A stretch of 62,693 bases of DNA. Source: Desulfobulbaceae bacterium. Lineage in GTDB: Bacteria; Desulfobacterota; Desulfobulbia; Desulfobulbales; Desulfurivibrionaceae. Below, piece by piece: positions 27,924 through 39,595 of the stretch (its first letter is position 1; the number at the start of each line of letters is the position of its first letter). The translations under genes were made by a program, and so were the position numbers. The DNA lies in contig SJBG01000011.1 of NCBI GenBank assembly GCA_004332195.1, positions 1 through 62,693 on the forward strand. Direction: 5' to 3'. The notes under the pieces are model-generated. The model was not told the DNA's origin. It saw only the letters and a program-made list of their open reading frames with translations, and searched no databases.

Positions 27924-28898
27924 TCAGACTAACAGGGTTTGCAAGGCCGGCAACAATTCGGCTGACAACTTTTCGATGGTGGTGTCGCCAATCTTGAAAC
28001 CGGCAGCGTTGCGGTGGCCGCCACCACCGAAGGCCATCGCCACTTTGGCAACGTTAAGATCAGATCCCTTGGAGCGCATGCTGGCCGACACTATCCCGGC
28101 CTCGGCCTCTTTAAGAAAGACCGCCACCTGCACACAACTGAGGGCCCGGGGATAGTTGATAAAACCCTCGGTGTCCTCCGGGGCTGCGCCGGTTTCACCA
28201 AATAGCTTGTTAGGGGCGGTAATCAGGGCAATCCGGCCATCGGCGTGCAATTGCAGGCTGGCTAGAACCCGGAGAAAAAGACGGAGCCGGGCCCGGCTAA
28301 AATTATCAAAAAGTTTACCCGCCACCTCAGCCGGATTAACTCCCTTGAGGATCAACTCCCTGGCCACCCGGAAAGTATCCGCCGAAGTGGAAGAATATTT
28401 AAAAGATCCGGTATCGGCGACAATGGCAGCATAAAGGCAATAAGCCGCCGCTTGAGAAACTTCCGCCCCCAAAGCCACCGCCAGATCGTAAACCAGTTCC
28501 CCGCTGGATGCCCGGTGCGGGTCCACCCAGCGCAGATCGCCAAAATCCTGGTGGCCCGCATGGTGATCAATGACGATGAAGGGCTTTACCGTGAGCAGTT
28601 CCTCCATTTTCCGGCCCAGACGATAGGCATCGCCACAGTCCAGAGAAATGGCACAATCGAAGGCCGACAAATCGGGCAGCCCCTCAGATATCTCCTGGGA
28701 CCCGGGCAAAAATTCATAAAGGCTGGAAACCGCCGCCTCACCGTACAGGAAAACCTCTTTATCCAGCCCGCGCAGAATCGTCCCCAGCCCCAGTTGAGAA
28801 CCTAAGGCATCACCGTCAGGATGGATATGGGTCAGCACCAGAATCCTGGTCGCGCGCTTGATCGCTCCCGTTATTGCTTCCGAGGGATGGGCATTCAT
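27924..28898 (-). CDS. nrnA: DHH/DHHA1 phosphoesterase, NrnA-type
   Basis: The 324-residue protein has the DHH-family motifs HIHPDGDALGS (about 25-35), a central Asp in SLDCGDA, and the eponymous DHH in IVIDHHAGH. The C-terminal DHHA1 domain carries GGGGHRNAAG. NrnA acts as nanoRNase on very short oligoribonucleotides and as 3',5'-bisphosphate (pAp) phosphatase. It sits between rbfA and truB, the conserved order rbfA-nrnA-truB, which supports the identification over other DHH enzymes such as RecJ (much longer). Confidence 0.9.
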   Translation of the reverse strand: MNAHPSEAITGAIKRATRILVLTHIHPDGDALGSQLGLGTILRGLDKEVFLYGEAAVSSLYEFLPGSQEISEGLPDLSAFDCAISLDCGDAYRLGRKMEELLTVKPFIVIDHHAGHQDFGDLRWVDPHRASSGELVYDLAVALGAEVSQAAAYCLYAAIVADTGSFKYSSTSADTFRVARELILKGVNPAEVAGKLFDNFSRARLRLFLRVLASLQLHADGRIALITAPNKLFGETGAAPEDTEGFINYPRALSCVQVAVFLKEAEAGIVSASMRSKGSDLNVAKVAMAFGGGGHRNAAGFKIGDTTIEKLSAELLPALQTLLV

Positions 28899-28921
28899 GC
28901 TGAACCTCTTTTTTCGATCTT

Positions 28922-29353
28922 TTACTCGCGATCGTTGATTTCGTCATCGTGCACTGCCTCAGCCCGGATTTCTCGAAAAATTCTCTCCATTTTTTCCTGC
29001 TCGGCCAAAGAATGATCAAGCTCGAAAATCAGGTTCGGGACCACCCGCAAGGCCAACCCCCGCGCCAGACCGCTGCGAATAAACCCCTTGGCGCTGGTCA
29101 ACCCCTTGGCTGCGTCGGCGGCGGCCGCCTGGTTCAAAACGCTGTAGTAAATCCGGGCCTGGCTGAGATCCGAACTGAGCGAAACGTTTAAGACGGTCAC
29201 GCCAACCACTCGCGGGTCATTGATCTTGTTGAGCAACAAAGCGGCCACTTCCCGGCGAATTTCATCGGCTACCCGATTGGGTCGTCGTTTGCAACTCCGG
29301 ACGAGAACGCCGGGCAAGGGGGCATTGATTGGTTTTCGACGGACAGCGCTCAT
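28922..29353 (-). CDS. rbfA: ribosome-binding factor A
   Basis: The 143-residue KH-type protein helps 16S rRNA 5'-end maturation and 30S assembly, notably at low temperature. It has the RbfA segments RVADEIRREVAALLLNKINDPR and VSLSSDLSQARIYYSVL. The N-terminal 24 residues are longer than in E. coli RbfA. It begins one base after infB ends, so the two are probably coupled. Confidence 0.93.
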   Translation of the reverse strand: MSAVRRKPINAPLPGVLVRSCKRRPNRVADEIRREVAALLLNKINDPRVVGVTVLNVSLSSDLSQARIYYSVLNQAAAADAAKGLTSAKGFIRSGLARGLALRVVPNLIFELDHSLAEQEKMERIFREIRAEAVHDDEINDRE

Positions 29354-29354
29354 C

Positions 29355-32147
29355 TCATAAAACCGCCTTTATTTCCTTTATAACAAAAAACTCGAGCATA
29401 TCCCCGCCCTTAATGTCGTTGAAGTTGTGGAGCGAAATTCCACATTCGTAACCGCTCGAAACTTCCCTGACATCATCCTTGAAACGTTTCAGAGAACTGA
29501 GCTGCCCGGTATACACCACCACCCCGTCGCGGAGCAAACGGACCCTGGCGCCACGTTCGGCTTTGCCATCGGTAACATAACAACCGGCAACCGTGCCGAC
29601 CTTGGAAACATGGAAAGTCTGTCGCACTTCGGCGGAACCGGTGATTTCCTCGACAAACTCCGGCGCCAACATTCCTTCCATGGCCTTCCTGATATCGGCC
29701 AGGGCGTGGTAGATAACGTCATAAAAACGCATATCCACCTTTTCTTGCTTGGCCAAATCCTGCATCCGGGAGGTGGGCCGAACATTGAAGCCAATAACCA
29801 GTGCATCGGAAGCCGCAGCCAGCAGCACATCCGATTCGATAACCGTGCCGGTGCCGGAATTGATAATTCTGACCTTGATATTGTCGGTGGAAAGCTGAAC
29901 AAGCGAGGAAGCAAATGCCTCCAGGGTCCCTTGCACATCGGCCCGCAAAACCACCAACAACTCCTTAACCGTGCCTTCCTGCAGCTTGGCAAAAAGGTTT
30001 TCCAGAGAAATTTTGCTGTCTACGACCAAACCCTTTTCACGGACTTTCAACTGACGTTCGGCGCTCACGCTCTTGGCCATCTTTTCATTGCGAACCACCA
30101 GAAATTCATCACCAGCCTGGGGCACTCCGCTCAAGCCGTGAATTTCTACCGGCATTGAGGGACCAGCCTCCTGGATGTGCTCACCATTGTCGTTAAGCAG
30201 CGAGCGGACTTTGCCGGAATATTGACCGGCAACCAAGGCGTCGCCTACCCGCAGCGTCCCCTGTTGCACTAAAACCGTGGCTACCGGCCCGCGTCCTCGG
30301 TGCAACTGAGCTTCAATCACATAACCCTTACCCCGCCGAGCCGGATCAGCCCGTAGTTCCAGAATCTCGGCCTGGAGCAAAATATTGTCCAGCAGTTCGG
30401 CAATTCCCGTGCCATTTTTGGCCGATGTTTCGCAAAAAATTGTGTCCCCCCCCCACTCTTCCGATATCAGTCCCAGCTCGGCCAGCTCACGCTTGACCCG
30501 CTCGGGATCAGCCGCGGCCTTATCAATCTTGTTAACGCAAACCAGCATCGGCACTTGAGCGGCCCGGGCATGATTGATTGCCTCACGGGTCTGACTCATA
30601 ACCCCATCGTCGGCGGCCACTGCCAGCACCACAATATCGGTAACCTGGGCGCCGCGGGAACGCATTTCGGTAAAAGCCTCATGGCCTGGAGTATCAAGAA
30701 AGACCACGTCACCCTGAGGGGATCGAACATAATGAGCGCCAATGTGCTGGGTGATCCCGCCAGCCTCGCCACTGACCACATCGGTCTTGCGAATGGCGTC
30801 AAGGATCGAAGTTTTGCCATGATCGACATGGCCCATGATTGTAACTACCGGCGGCCGGGGTTTAAGATCACCTCCACCTTCCTGTTCGTCCAGGCTCAGG
30901 ATTCCCTGTTCCTCGGTTTTACCTAATTCTATCTCGTAACCGAATTCGGTGGCCACCAAAGTGGCGGTATCAATATCCATGGCCTGATTGAGAGTGGCCA
31001 TAACCCCGAGGTTCATCAACTTGGCGATAAGCTCATGGGACTTGGCCCCCATCCGGTGGGCAAGATCGCCCACCGAAATGGTTTCATGGACCGTGATTCG
31101 TTTTTTGATCGCCTTGGTTTCAGCGGCAAGCTGAGGCGCAACCAACTGCTTGCGTCGGCCACCACCACGGGCGCCACGACCACCACGGCCTAGACGAATT
31201 CCGGCCGGGACCAAGCCCAGTTCGTCAAAGTCCTCCACCCGCATCTCGCCCTTACGTTTGCGTTTACCGATGCTCCCTTTTTTAGCCGCCTCGCGTTCAG
31301 GCTCAGGGCTGAACTTGACAAAACGCTTACTCTTTTTCTTGTCCGCCTCAGCGCCAACACGACCAGTGGTCGGGGCCTCAACCTTTTTCGCTTTTTCCAC
31401 CTGACGAGGTTTGGAAGCCCGCGTACTTGCGCCGGGAGAAATGACGATGGCCGCCTTTTTGATCACCCGGGCCAAGCCCTTGCGCTCAGCGGGCAAGGGC
31501 TTGGCCCGGGCCTTTGCGTCTGCATCTGCTGACGGCTTCCTGGCCGTAACGGGAGCAAGCGGTGGAATTGGGGCCGTCGGAATTACGTCCCGCTTTTTGT
31601 CTGGATCCGAGACCTCCGCGACATCCTGCCCCGGCTGTTCCGGAGTCAACGACACTAAAAGCTCAGGAGATTCAAGAGGTTTAAGGGGTTCAAGGGATAC
31701 TGGAGCTTGGGCGACAACAGCCGGAGGCCTTGTGCTGATTACGGTTTTGCCGAGGGCTGAATCTTCCCCGACGGCAGTCCCGTCAAGCTCCATCGCAGCC
31801 TGCCCAGCCAACGCTGATCCACCAAGTTTCATCGCGGCTTGGGATCCGAGAACCTCTGGACTTGTCGACACAATTTCCGGCGCGGTCTCCGGCGCGGTCT
31901 CCGGCGCGACAGCCATCACCGTCTTGCGCCGCCGAATAATGGTGGTTTTACCTGCCCCCTGGATTCTTTTTTCTTGGGTTTCGGTGTGCACCAAACCCAG
32001 CTTGATTCGCATTGCCTGGGCCACACTTTCTTCCAGGCTGGAGCTATACGATTTCACGCCATAGCCCTCCTCCTGGAGCCGGGCAACCAGCGCCTTGTTT
32101 TCCAGTCCCGCTTCCTTGGCCAAGTCATACACGCGAATCTTTTTCAT
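29355..32147 (-). CDS. infB: translation initiation factor IF-2
   Basis: The 930-residue GTPase places initiator fMet-tRNA on the 30S subunit. It has an N-terminal IF2_N segment ([20 protein letters not shown]), a long Ala/Pro/Lys-rich low-complexity linker (about 60-330), and a second IF2_N-like segment ([13 protein letters not shown]). The G domain has [16 protein letters not shown] and NKID, followed by domains II-IV. The linker DNA contains a 12-bp tandem repeat (31878-31910, Ala-Pro-Glu-Thr units), so its length may vary between strains. Confidence 0.97.
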   Translation of the reverse strand: MKKIRVYDLAKEAGLENKALVARLQEEGYGVKSYSSSLEESVAQAMRIKLGLVHTETQEKRIQGAGKTTIIRRRKTVMAVAPETAPETAPEIVSTSPEVLGSQAAMKLGGSALAGQAAMELDGTAVGEDSALGKTVISTRPPAVVAQAPVSLEPLKPLESPELLVSLTPEQPGQDVAEVSDPDKKRDVIPTAPIPPLAPVTARKPSADADAKARAKPLPAERKGLARVIKKAAIVISPGASTRASKPRQVEKAKKVEAPTTGRVGAEADKKKSKRFVKFSPEPEREAAKKGSIGKRKRKGEMRVEDFDELGLVPAGIRLGRGGRGARGGGRRKQLVAPQLAAETKAIKKRITVHETISVGDLAHRMGAKSHELIAKLMNLGVMATLNQAMDIDTATLVATEFGYEIELGKTEEQGILSLDEQEGGGDLKPRPPVVTIMGHVDHGKTSILDAIRKTDVVSGEAGGITQHIGAHYVRSPQGDVVFLDTPGHEAFTEMRSRGAQVTDIVVLAVAADDGVMSQTREAINHARAAQVPMLVCVNKIDKAAADPERVKRELAELGLISEEWGGDTIFCETSAKNGTGIAELLDNILLQAEILELRADPARRGKGYVIEAQLHRGRGPVATVLVQQGTLRVGDALVAGQYSGKVRSLLNDNGEHIQEAGPSMPVEIHGLSGVPQAGDEFLVVRNEKMAKSVSAERQLKVREKGLVVDSKISLENLFAKLQEGTVKELLVVLRADVQGTLEAFASSLVQLSTDNIKVRIINSGTGTVIESDVLLAAASDALVIGFNVRPTSRMQDLAKQEKVDMRFYDVIYHALADIRKAMEGMLAPEFVEEITGSAEVRQTFHVSKVGTVAGCYVTDGKAERGARVRLLRDGVVVYTGQLSSLKRFKDDVREVSSGYECGISLHNFNDIKGGDMLEFFVIKEIKAVL

Positions 32148-32247
32148 TCTAAGCCCCCGAAGAGCTTGTCCGTTACCGGCTCTTCGTCACTACCGGCCAA
32201 ATTCGGCCGATCATCATTAATCAATAAAAAAAAGCCGCTTTGGTCGA

Positions 32248-33621
32248 TCATGAAACCTCGTCGCGGTCATCCCGAGCTGCGGCAGAATCCGTCGCCGACT
32301 CTTTCGACCCTGAAACTTGTCTGGCATTTCCCAAGGCCACCCCTTCCCGCTCGGTCAGAGGCAAATCTGCGGTCTCCAGATCGCGGGATTTAACCACTTG
32401 TTTCGCCGCAGCAATTAACACCACAGCATCTTCCTCACTCACCCCGGTAATTGTTGCCACCTCAACCGGACTACTTGTCGCCAATTCCCCGGCCGCCGCA
32501 ATCCCTCGGTCGTAGAGTTTTTCCGCCTGTTTTTCGCTCATCCCGTCAATATCGAGCAAAGACTGAAAACCCTCCTCGATGGAGCGAGCATAACGGGTTT
32601 CGCTCTTGACATCGATCCGCCAACCAAGCAAAGCCGAGGCCAACCGCACGTTCTGGCCCTGTCGACCGATGGCCAGGGAAAGCTGATCGTCGGGCACCAC
32701 CACCAGCAGGGTATTACGCTCTTCATCCACCACCACCATGGAAACCTGGGCCGGAGAGAGAGCGTTAGAGACATAACGGGCCGCATCCGGACTCCAGGAG
32801 ACGATGTCGATTTTTTCCCCTTGCAGTTCCTGAACCACATTTTGAACTCGGGAACCCTTCATCCCGACACAAGCCCCCACCGGATCCACATCGCTGGCCG
32901 AGGAACTGACCGCTATTTTGGCCCGGGAGCCCGGTTCACGCGCCACTCCCATGATCTTGACGATGTTTTCCGATATTTCTGGAACTTCCATGGTGAATAA
33001 TTTAGTCAAAAATTCATTGCAGGTCCGACTCAGAATCAACTGGGGTTCTTTAACCGATTGCCGGACATCAAGCAGATAAGCCCGAATCCGATCGCCCTGG
33101 CGATAACTCTTGCGGGGCATCTGTTCCCGACTGGGCAGAATAGCGTCGGTACGCCCCAGGTTGACGATAATATTACCCCGCTCAAAACGCTGGACGATGC
33201 CGTTAATAATATCACCCTTGCGCTCCTTAAACATATCGTAAACCACTTCGCTTTCCGCCTCTTTCATCTTCTGGATGATGACCTGCTTGGCGGACTGAGC
33301 AGCGATCCGGCCCAGGCCGACGGCGGATTCCATTTTGGAGCCCAACTCATCACCTATCTCGGCATCAGAATCCAGGTCTTTGGCCTCCGCAAAAACAATT
33401 TCGGTCTGTTCATCGCTAATCTCGTCCACTACGGTGCGGAACTGAAAAAGCTCAATTTCGCCCAGTTCATCATTGTAGCGAGCCTCGATTTCCCGGTGAT
33501 GGCCATATTTTTTCTTGGCCGCACTTATCACCGCCTCTTCAATGGCTTCAATAAGCTGAGTACGCTCAATCCCCTTGTCGCGACTGATTTGGTCAATGAT
33601 TCTTTTCAGTTCCGATATCAT
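32248..33621 (-). CDS. nusA: transcription termination/antitermination factor NusA
   Basis: The 457-residue protein has the N-terminal RNA-polymerase-binding domain (1 to about 130), an S1 domain (about 135-200, GIVQRFERGNIIVNLGRTDAILP), two KH domains (PVGACVGMKGSRVQNVVQEL; LAIGRQGQNVRLASALLGW), and a C-terminal helix-hairpin-helix-like region. It modulates pausing and termination. It lies between rimP and infB. The ylxR gene often found between nusA and infB is missing: only 100 bases separate them, with no reading frame of note. Confidence 0.96.
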   Translation of the reverse strand: MISELKRIIDQISRDKGIERTQLIEAIEEAVISAAKKKYGHHREIEARYNDELGEIELFQFRTVVDEISDEQTEIVFAEAKDLDSDAEIGDELGSKMESAVGLGRIAAQSAKQVIIQKMKEAESEVVYDMFKERKGDIINGIVQRFERGNIIVNLGRTDAILPSREQMPRKSYRQGDRIRAYLLDVRQSVKEPQLILSRTCNEFLTKLFTMEVPEISENIVKIMGVAREPGSRAKIAVSSSASDVDPVGACVGMKGSRVQNVVQELQGEKIDIVSWSPDAARYVSNALSPAQVSMVVVDEERNTLLVVVPDDQLSLAIGRQGQNVRLASALLGWRIDVKSETRYARSIEEGFQSLLDIDGMSEKQAEKLYDRGIAAAGELATSSPVEVATITGVSEEDAVVLIAAAKQVVKSRDLETADLPLTEREGVALGNARQVSGSKESATDSAAARDDRDEVS

Positions 33622-33749
33622 CTGTCAACTCCATACAATTATGTAAAAGGTCTTTCCAGTCAACTTCTCAGCCAACTCACCCTATAATCAACCGATCAAC
33701 AGACCTTCGACCCCCAGGCAGAGTGACGTCGGAAAAACTGGATTATCGC

Positions 33750-34250
33750 CTACCATTCAACCACCAGGTTAGCCCGACTGATCACGGCCAGAGGAATCCG
33801 CGTCAAACCAGAATCGCAGGCCAAGGTGATCTCTCCGTTTACCAACTCGCCTAAACGGCCAATGAAAACATTTTGACCATCGATGATTTCCTGACTAACT
33901 ATCTTGGCCAGCTTTCCCCGACAGCGGACAAAGTCGCGCTCTCGCTTTAATGGTCGGTCCAACCCGGGCGAAGAGACCTCCAGGTGATAGGCCTGTTTGA
34001 TGAGATCTTCCACCTCAAGGATGCTGGCGACCTCGCGACTGATCTGAGCGCAGTCATTGATGCCAACCCCGCTCACTCCGGCATCATCACCGTTATCACC
34101 ATCATCAAGGCTGTCAACGGTCAGGCGCAACACCCAACCGGACATTTCGCGACGAAATTGCAGTTCCACCAATTCCAGCCCATAGTCCATCACCACCGGC
34201 TCCAACAGCTCAATCAAGCGGGATGCAAGGGCAGATTCTCCCTCAGGCAT
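33750..34250 (-). CDS. rimP: ribosome maturation factor RimP
   Basis: The 166-residue 30S assembly factor has N-terminal ELLEPVVMDYGLELVELQF, the AYHLEVSSPGLDRPLKRERDF signature and the C-terminal SH3-like domain. An acidic, Gly/Asp-rich insertion (DDGDNGDDAGVSG, about residues 49-61) follows the VDS strand where most family members have only a short turn. It is first in the rimP-nusA-infB cluster. The next gene upstream on the same strand is tRNA-Gly, separated by a terminator-like hairpin. Confidence 0.94.
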   Translation of the reverse strand: MPEGESALASRLIELLEPVVMDYGLELVELQFRREMSGWVLRLTVDSLDDGDNGDDAGVSGVGINDCAQISREVASILEVEDLIKQAYHLEVSSPGLDRPLKRERDFVRCRGKLAKIVSQEIIDGQNVFIGRLGELVNGEITLACDSGLTRIPLAVISRANLVVEW

Positions 34251-34414
34251 AATTTCTTTCCATTAAAACAGGGTTCACCTGAAAAATCGACGCAAGACGA
34301 GTCGCCGCTCCATGATTACCGGCAAATATTTCTACTCAAAGTCGTCCCCGGCCTGTTCATAAACTACAGGTAAATCAGCGCCAACACATACAGGCAAACA
34401 AGCACAAACACAAC

Positions 34415-34442
34415 AAACAAAAAAAGCGGGCTTGTGGCCCAC
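34415..34442 (-). terminator. Rho-independent terminator after tRNA-Gly
   Basis: Read on the minus strand, GTGGGC-CACAA-GCCCGC forms a 6-bp stem (one G-U pair) followed by seven T. It would end the tRNA-Gly transcript before rimP, or attenuate read-through. Confidence 0.65.
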
Positions 34443-34504
34443 TTGCAAAACCCCGCCGCAAAGCGGTTCTGAAATCCGAAGGAAACAACTTGACAAAGGC
34501 AAAC

Positions 34505-34580
34505 TGGAGCGGACAACGGGATTCGAACCCGCGACACCAAGCTTGGGAAGCTTGTGCTCTACCAGCTGAGCTACGTCCGC
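34505..34580 (-). tRNA. tRNA-Gly, anticodon CCC
   Basis: It folds as a complete cloverleaf on the minus strand. The acceptor GCGGACG pairs with TGTCCGC, the anticodon stem is CAAGC/GCTTG with loop TTCCCAA (anticodon CCC, reading GGG), and the T arm has GGTTCGAATCC. The CCA is encoded. It lies upstream of rimP, in the place where E. coli has tRNA-fMet (metY). Confidence 0.96.
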
Positions 34581-36279
<1,699 letters not shown>

Positions 36280-36280
36280 A

Positions 36281-36454
36281 GGCTACCTTGAAAAATTAGC
36301 TATTTTGTTCGAGTTTACGGCACGTAAAAAAAATGGTTGACCGATGCCGGTCAACAAGGGAACTTATTACCGCAGGCATATGGTTGATATTCCGAGGATA
36401 ATTTTTTGAGCATGACGCAGAAATCGGGCGAAAGAGCAATTTTTCAAGGTGGCC
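36281..36454 (-). repeat. dispersed palindromic repeat, family T, 174-bp full copy
   Basis: It has terminal inverted repeats GGCTACCTTGAAAAATT and AATTTTTCAAGGTGGCC. A central hairpin GTTGACCG-ATGC-CGGTCAAC is absent from the copy at 21952. It is oriented opposite to the copies at 21952 and 62521. It starts one base after the purA stop codon. Confidence 0.88.
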
Positions 36455-36551
36455 TAAAGCCGACAACCTCACCAGAAGTCAATTTAGTACAATAATGTAC
36501 TGAAGCGGGGGCGAAGGTGTAGTGTTGGAAGGTGTGGTACTGTCGAATATC

Positions 36552-37238
36552 CTAACGGGGCACGACTTTTGTTCCGGTCATCACTATGGCCATATCGGCA
36601 ACGATGGTCGCCAACATGTTAGGCAGGGGCGGAGCCCCCCGAGAGGGACGGATTACCGGGGGCGAAAATGACTCCCTGATCCGGCGCCAAGCCCCGACAT
36701 TGTGATGGTCCATCGGTTGATCAATGGCCTGGGCGATATGCCAAACGGTATTACCAGTCTCCACGTTGATCAGGCGGATCGACATTTCCGCCCGGGCGCC
36801 ACCCAGTTCGGTGGCATCCAGGGCCCGATGCAGACGTCCAGCCAGAACCAAATCAACGCCGGCTCGGCGGCCTAAGGCAATGGCTTCGGCAAAGCCTCCG
36901 TAAACTTCAGATAGTTGCAGCACTCGAGGAAAAACCTCTTTGGCCAGCAGCACATCCCGAACAAGACCGGCCAAAGCCGCCCCCTGGGTCGGTCCATGAT
37001 TAGGCGGCACCTGAAAGGGCAATACCCCCACCGTGGCCAGCCTATATCTTTCCGGATCCTTGGGATGCAGATACACCAGTGGAGCCCCTTTAACCGGAGC
37101 CACGTAGATCGTGGCGCTCACCTCCCCACGACCAATCGTACAGGCGGAAAGCAACCAGGCAGTCGCCACCACCAGCAAAATCAAACCCCAAGACCGAAAA
37201 TGGCTCCTAAAGGCCCGTAAGCAAACAAGTAGTTTCAC
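36552..37238 (-). CDS. probable outer-membrane lipoprotein, unknown function
   Basis: The 228-residue protein has a long signal peptide ending in a lipobox (LLSAC, Cys about 33). The mature part starts with IYVAPVKGAPLVYLHPKDPERYRLATVGVLPF. Its layout resembles CsgG/TolB-N-like or GNA1162-like lipoprotein domains: a VGVLPF strand, then a helix with GLVRDVLLAKEVFP, then a GVDLVLAGRLHRALDA strand pair. It is the last of three adjacent minus-strand lipoprotein genes, 61 bases after a FlgO-type gene, so a link to the flagellar outer-membrane ring is possible but unproven. Confidence 0.55.
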   Translation of the reverse strand: MKLLVCLRAFRSHFRSWGLILLVVATAWLLSACTIGRGEVSATIYVAPVKGAPLVYLHPKDPERYRLATVGVLPFQVPPNHGPTQGAALAGLVRDVLLAKEVFPRVLQLSEVYGGFAEAIALGRRAGVDLVLAGRLHRALDATELGGARAEMSIRLINVETGNTVWHIAQAIDQPMDHHNVGAWRRIRESFSPPVIRPSRGAPPLPNMLATIVADMAIVMTGTKVVPR

Positions 37239-37299
37239 GAATTAGCAGCCTCCCTGAGCAGCATACCCCTCGGGCAAAAAATCTGAATTATTTATATTG

Positions 37300-37911
37300 T
37301 CAACGTTCATAGCCAGAAAGCGCACTATCCATAAAACCGGCGGTTGAATCAGCGGCAAGCATATGATTGATTGCCGCACTGCGCTGAACTTTCAGTCCGG
37401 CCACGGAAAGTACCGAATGGGAGGCGGCATCCAGGAGGCGCAGATTGATAATCACCGTCTGCGGAGTCAAAGCATAGGTTCCTGCCACCACTGCGTGGGC
37501 CTGATGTTGCTGGGCCAGACGGGAAACATCTCGGGAAAGCACCAGTTCGCCCTCCGGCTCCTTAATCATCAGGACTGCAGCTTTGCGCACCTCCTCCACG
37601 GCAAAGCCACGGCGAAAAAGCTGAGTGGCTAGGGTCTCGCTTACGGTCCGACCGAAACGATTGGTCTCCCCGAGATTATCCAGACTCACCAAGGTGGTAA
37701 GGATCAGCCGAATGCCATCCGGTCGACTTCCGTGCCGATAATTGCTAATAAGCTGCCGAGCTAAATCATCACCGATTCCAAAAAAATCGGGGTTATCCCT
37801 CGGGATCGTGACTCCAGCTTGAGTAGGCTGGCCCTTGGCGCAAGCGCTAAGCCCCGGCAACAACAATAAGCCAACCATAGCCAGCAGCAATAAGCTACGC
37901 GTACTCTTCAT
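37300..37911 (-). CDS. FlgO-family outer-membrane lipoprotein
   Basis: The 203-residue protein has a lipobox (GLSAC, Cys 24). The mature part matches the FlgO domain: LARQLISNYR, ILTTLVSLDNLGETNRFGR, LATQLFRRGFAVEEVR, GELVLSRDVSRLA, AHAVVAGTYALTPQTVIINLRLLD. In Vibrio FlgO is an outer-membrane protein needed for flagellar stability and motility, encoded with FlgP and FlgT. AGGAG lies upstream of the ATG. A related longer gene follows at 38133-39011 (upstream in transcription). The link to motility is inferred from the family. Confidence 0.75.
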   Translation of the reverse strand: MKSTRSLLLLAMVGLLLLPGLSACAKGQPTQAGVTIPRDNPDFFGIGDDLARQLISNYRHGSRPDGIRLILTTLVSLDNLGETNRFGRTVSETLATQLFRRGFAVEEVRKAAVLMIKEPEGELVLSRDVSRLAQQHQAHAVVAGTYALTPQTVIINLRLLDAASHSVLSVAGLKVQRSAAINHMLAADSTAGFMDSALSGYER

Positions 37912-38132
37912 CTCTTCTCCTTACGCCACTTTCTCTTGCTATGCCGTCCCCTAAAAAAAAGCTACCCTGCAAAAATCACATCCAGCAAAAACCACAAAAC
38001 GAAACCGCTTAAAAAGCAACCGCCATCCGAACATCCCCACTGATCCACACCTTAAAAACAAACTCCGACCAAACTCTCCTCTCAGGGAACAGCTACTGTC
38101 AGGGACAAAAGATGCACTCTTTTGCTGCCCGA

Positions 38133-39011
38133 TCATCGGTGATGATATGAGCGAACCGGCACTACCGTTGCCGGACCAGCGGGGACGACCTCATCACTCA
38201 ACAGGGCGCTGATCTCGCTATCCATCGCGAAATCTCGACGAATCGAAGCCAACACTCGATTATCTCGGTTACGCAAAATCCGCAGATCAACCAGTACCCG
38301 CTTCGCCGTCGCCGTATAGGTCCCAACCAACACCGCCTGGGCCTCAACGACAAAAGAAAGCTTGTCCATGTCACGAGAAAGCCCGAACTCACCATGTCTT
38401 TCTCTGATAAGCAGAGCCGGAGTTTTGCGCACATCAACCATCTCGACCCCGGCCCGTTGCAACCCGCCCAACAATCTCTCGCCCAACACTCGGCCAAACG
38501 AAGAGGTGGCATAAAGATTGCGCAGATTCACCGGGGTGGCTACCGCCACGGAGTAACCGTCATGAATTTCACCCCGACTAGTGGCCAGCAACTCATCAAC
38601 CATGCTCTCAACTGCGACTTGGTCAAAAGCCCCGGGCAAAGCGATAGTCGAAGCCGTCAAGGTCCCGACCAGCGAGGGGGAAACAAGCATTGCCCCGTCA
38701 TTTTTTCGCAGCATCAACGTTTTTTTATCTTGCTTAAAAGGACCGAACGGATCAATCGAAGGATCCTTCTCCTGCGACAAATCACTGATGAAGGCGGCAG
38801 GGTAAACCACCGGCAGATAATTTTGCTGCTGACCCCAACCCAGCTTAGAAGAAACCAGGCGGAAGTCGGCGTCAAGCAGCGGGGGGCGAACACCGGAAGC
38901 ACAACCAGCGCCGACTAGAAGCACCATCAGCAACCCGCAGGCTGCTCGCGTCATCTTGCAATCCGGCAATTTTTTCGGCAAGAGGATAATATTCCCCGTT
39001 TGCAACATCAT
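38133..39011 (-). CDS. FlgO-family lipoprotein, long variant
   Basis: The 292-residue reading has a signal peptide with lipobox (VGAGC). If translation starts at 39011 (GAGAGGCG upstream), the leader is unusually long; an internal ATG at 38954 gives a normal signal peptide. About 130 extra residues precede a C-terminal FlgO-like domain with VNLRNLYATSSFGRVLGERL, VEMVDVRKTPALLIRERHGEFGLSRDMDKL and AVLVGTYTATAKRVLVDLRILR, closely parallel to the gene at 37300. Duplication with extension is likely. The 220-base gap between the two genes shows no terminator. Confidence 0.7.
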   Translation of the reverse strand: MMLQTGNIILLPKKLPDCKMTRAACGLLMVLLVGAGCASGVRPPLLDADFRLVSSKLGWGQQQNYLPVVYPAAFISDLSQEKDPSIDPFGPFKQDKKTLMLRKNDGAMLVSPSLVGTLTASTIALPGAFDQVAVESMVDELLATSRGEIHDGYSVAVATPVNLRNLYATSSFGRVLGERLLGGLQRAGVEMVDVRKTPALLIRERHGEFGLSRDMDKLSFVVEAQAVLVGTYTATAKRVLVDLRILRNRDNRVLASIRRDFAMDSEISALLSDEVVPAGPATVVPVRSYHHR

Positions 39012-39240
39012 TACGCCTCTCTAATCTTAGTGTTCCGTTTGGTTCCAGCAGTCTTGCCACTGAGAGGAAGAAAGTTCCGACCAAACCCCAGCGACCATTC
39101 TGGTATCGAGATATTTCTGCATATTTCATGCCAAACAACTGGACGTAAAAATAGCTCTTTACCTTTCGGCTATGATCAAGTATAGATCCACGGCTTGGCT
39201 AATAGTATCATCATATTTTTTGGAGAACAGGAGGAAAACA

Positions 39241-39578
39241 TGGCGCGGATTACCGTAGAGGATTGCCTGCAACGGATCGGCAACGAAAATCGTTTCGCCC
39301 TGATTCATCTCGCCATAGCTAGAGTCAGGCAGCACCGACGTGGCGCCCCTTTGCTCGAACACTGCAAGAATAAAGAAATAGTATGCGCTCTACGTGAAAT
39401 CGCCAGCGGCGAAGTTACCTTCGATAACATCAAAGCTCTCGGTCAACAACTGCGCGAACGTAATGAGAAAAGTACTAAAACCGCAGACACCACCAAGTCC
39501 GCAGATGCCACCAAGACTATCGATGCCAAGAAATTGCCGCTAACGCCGGCAACCGCCCCGGAAATCGCCGAATTATAA
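39241..39578 (+). CDS. rpoZ: RNA polymerase omega subunit
   Basis: The 112-residue protein begins MARITVEDCLQRIGNENRFALIHLAIARVRQ, the omega signature, with the RALREIA-type stretch (CALREIASGEVTF) further on. Omega aids assembly of the beta' subunit and takes part in the ppGpp response. The ATG at 39241 has CAGGAGGAAAAC before it. The C-terminal third is a Thr/Lys/Asp-rich tail with short TKxADxTK repeats beyond the usual omega end. dnaJ follows 18 bases later. Confidence 0.9.
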
Positions 39579-39595
39579 ACAAGTAAAGACCGATA

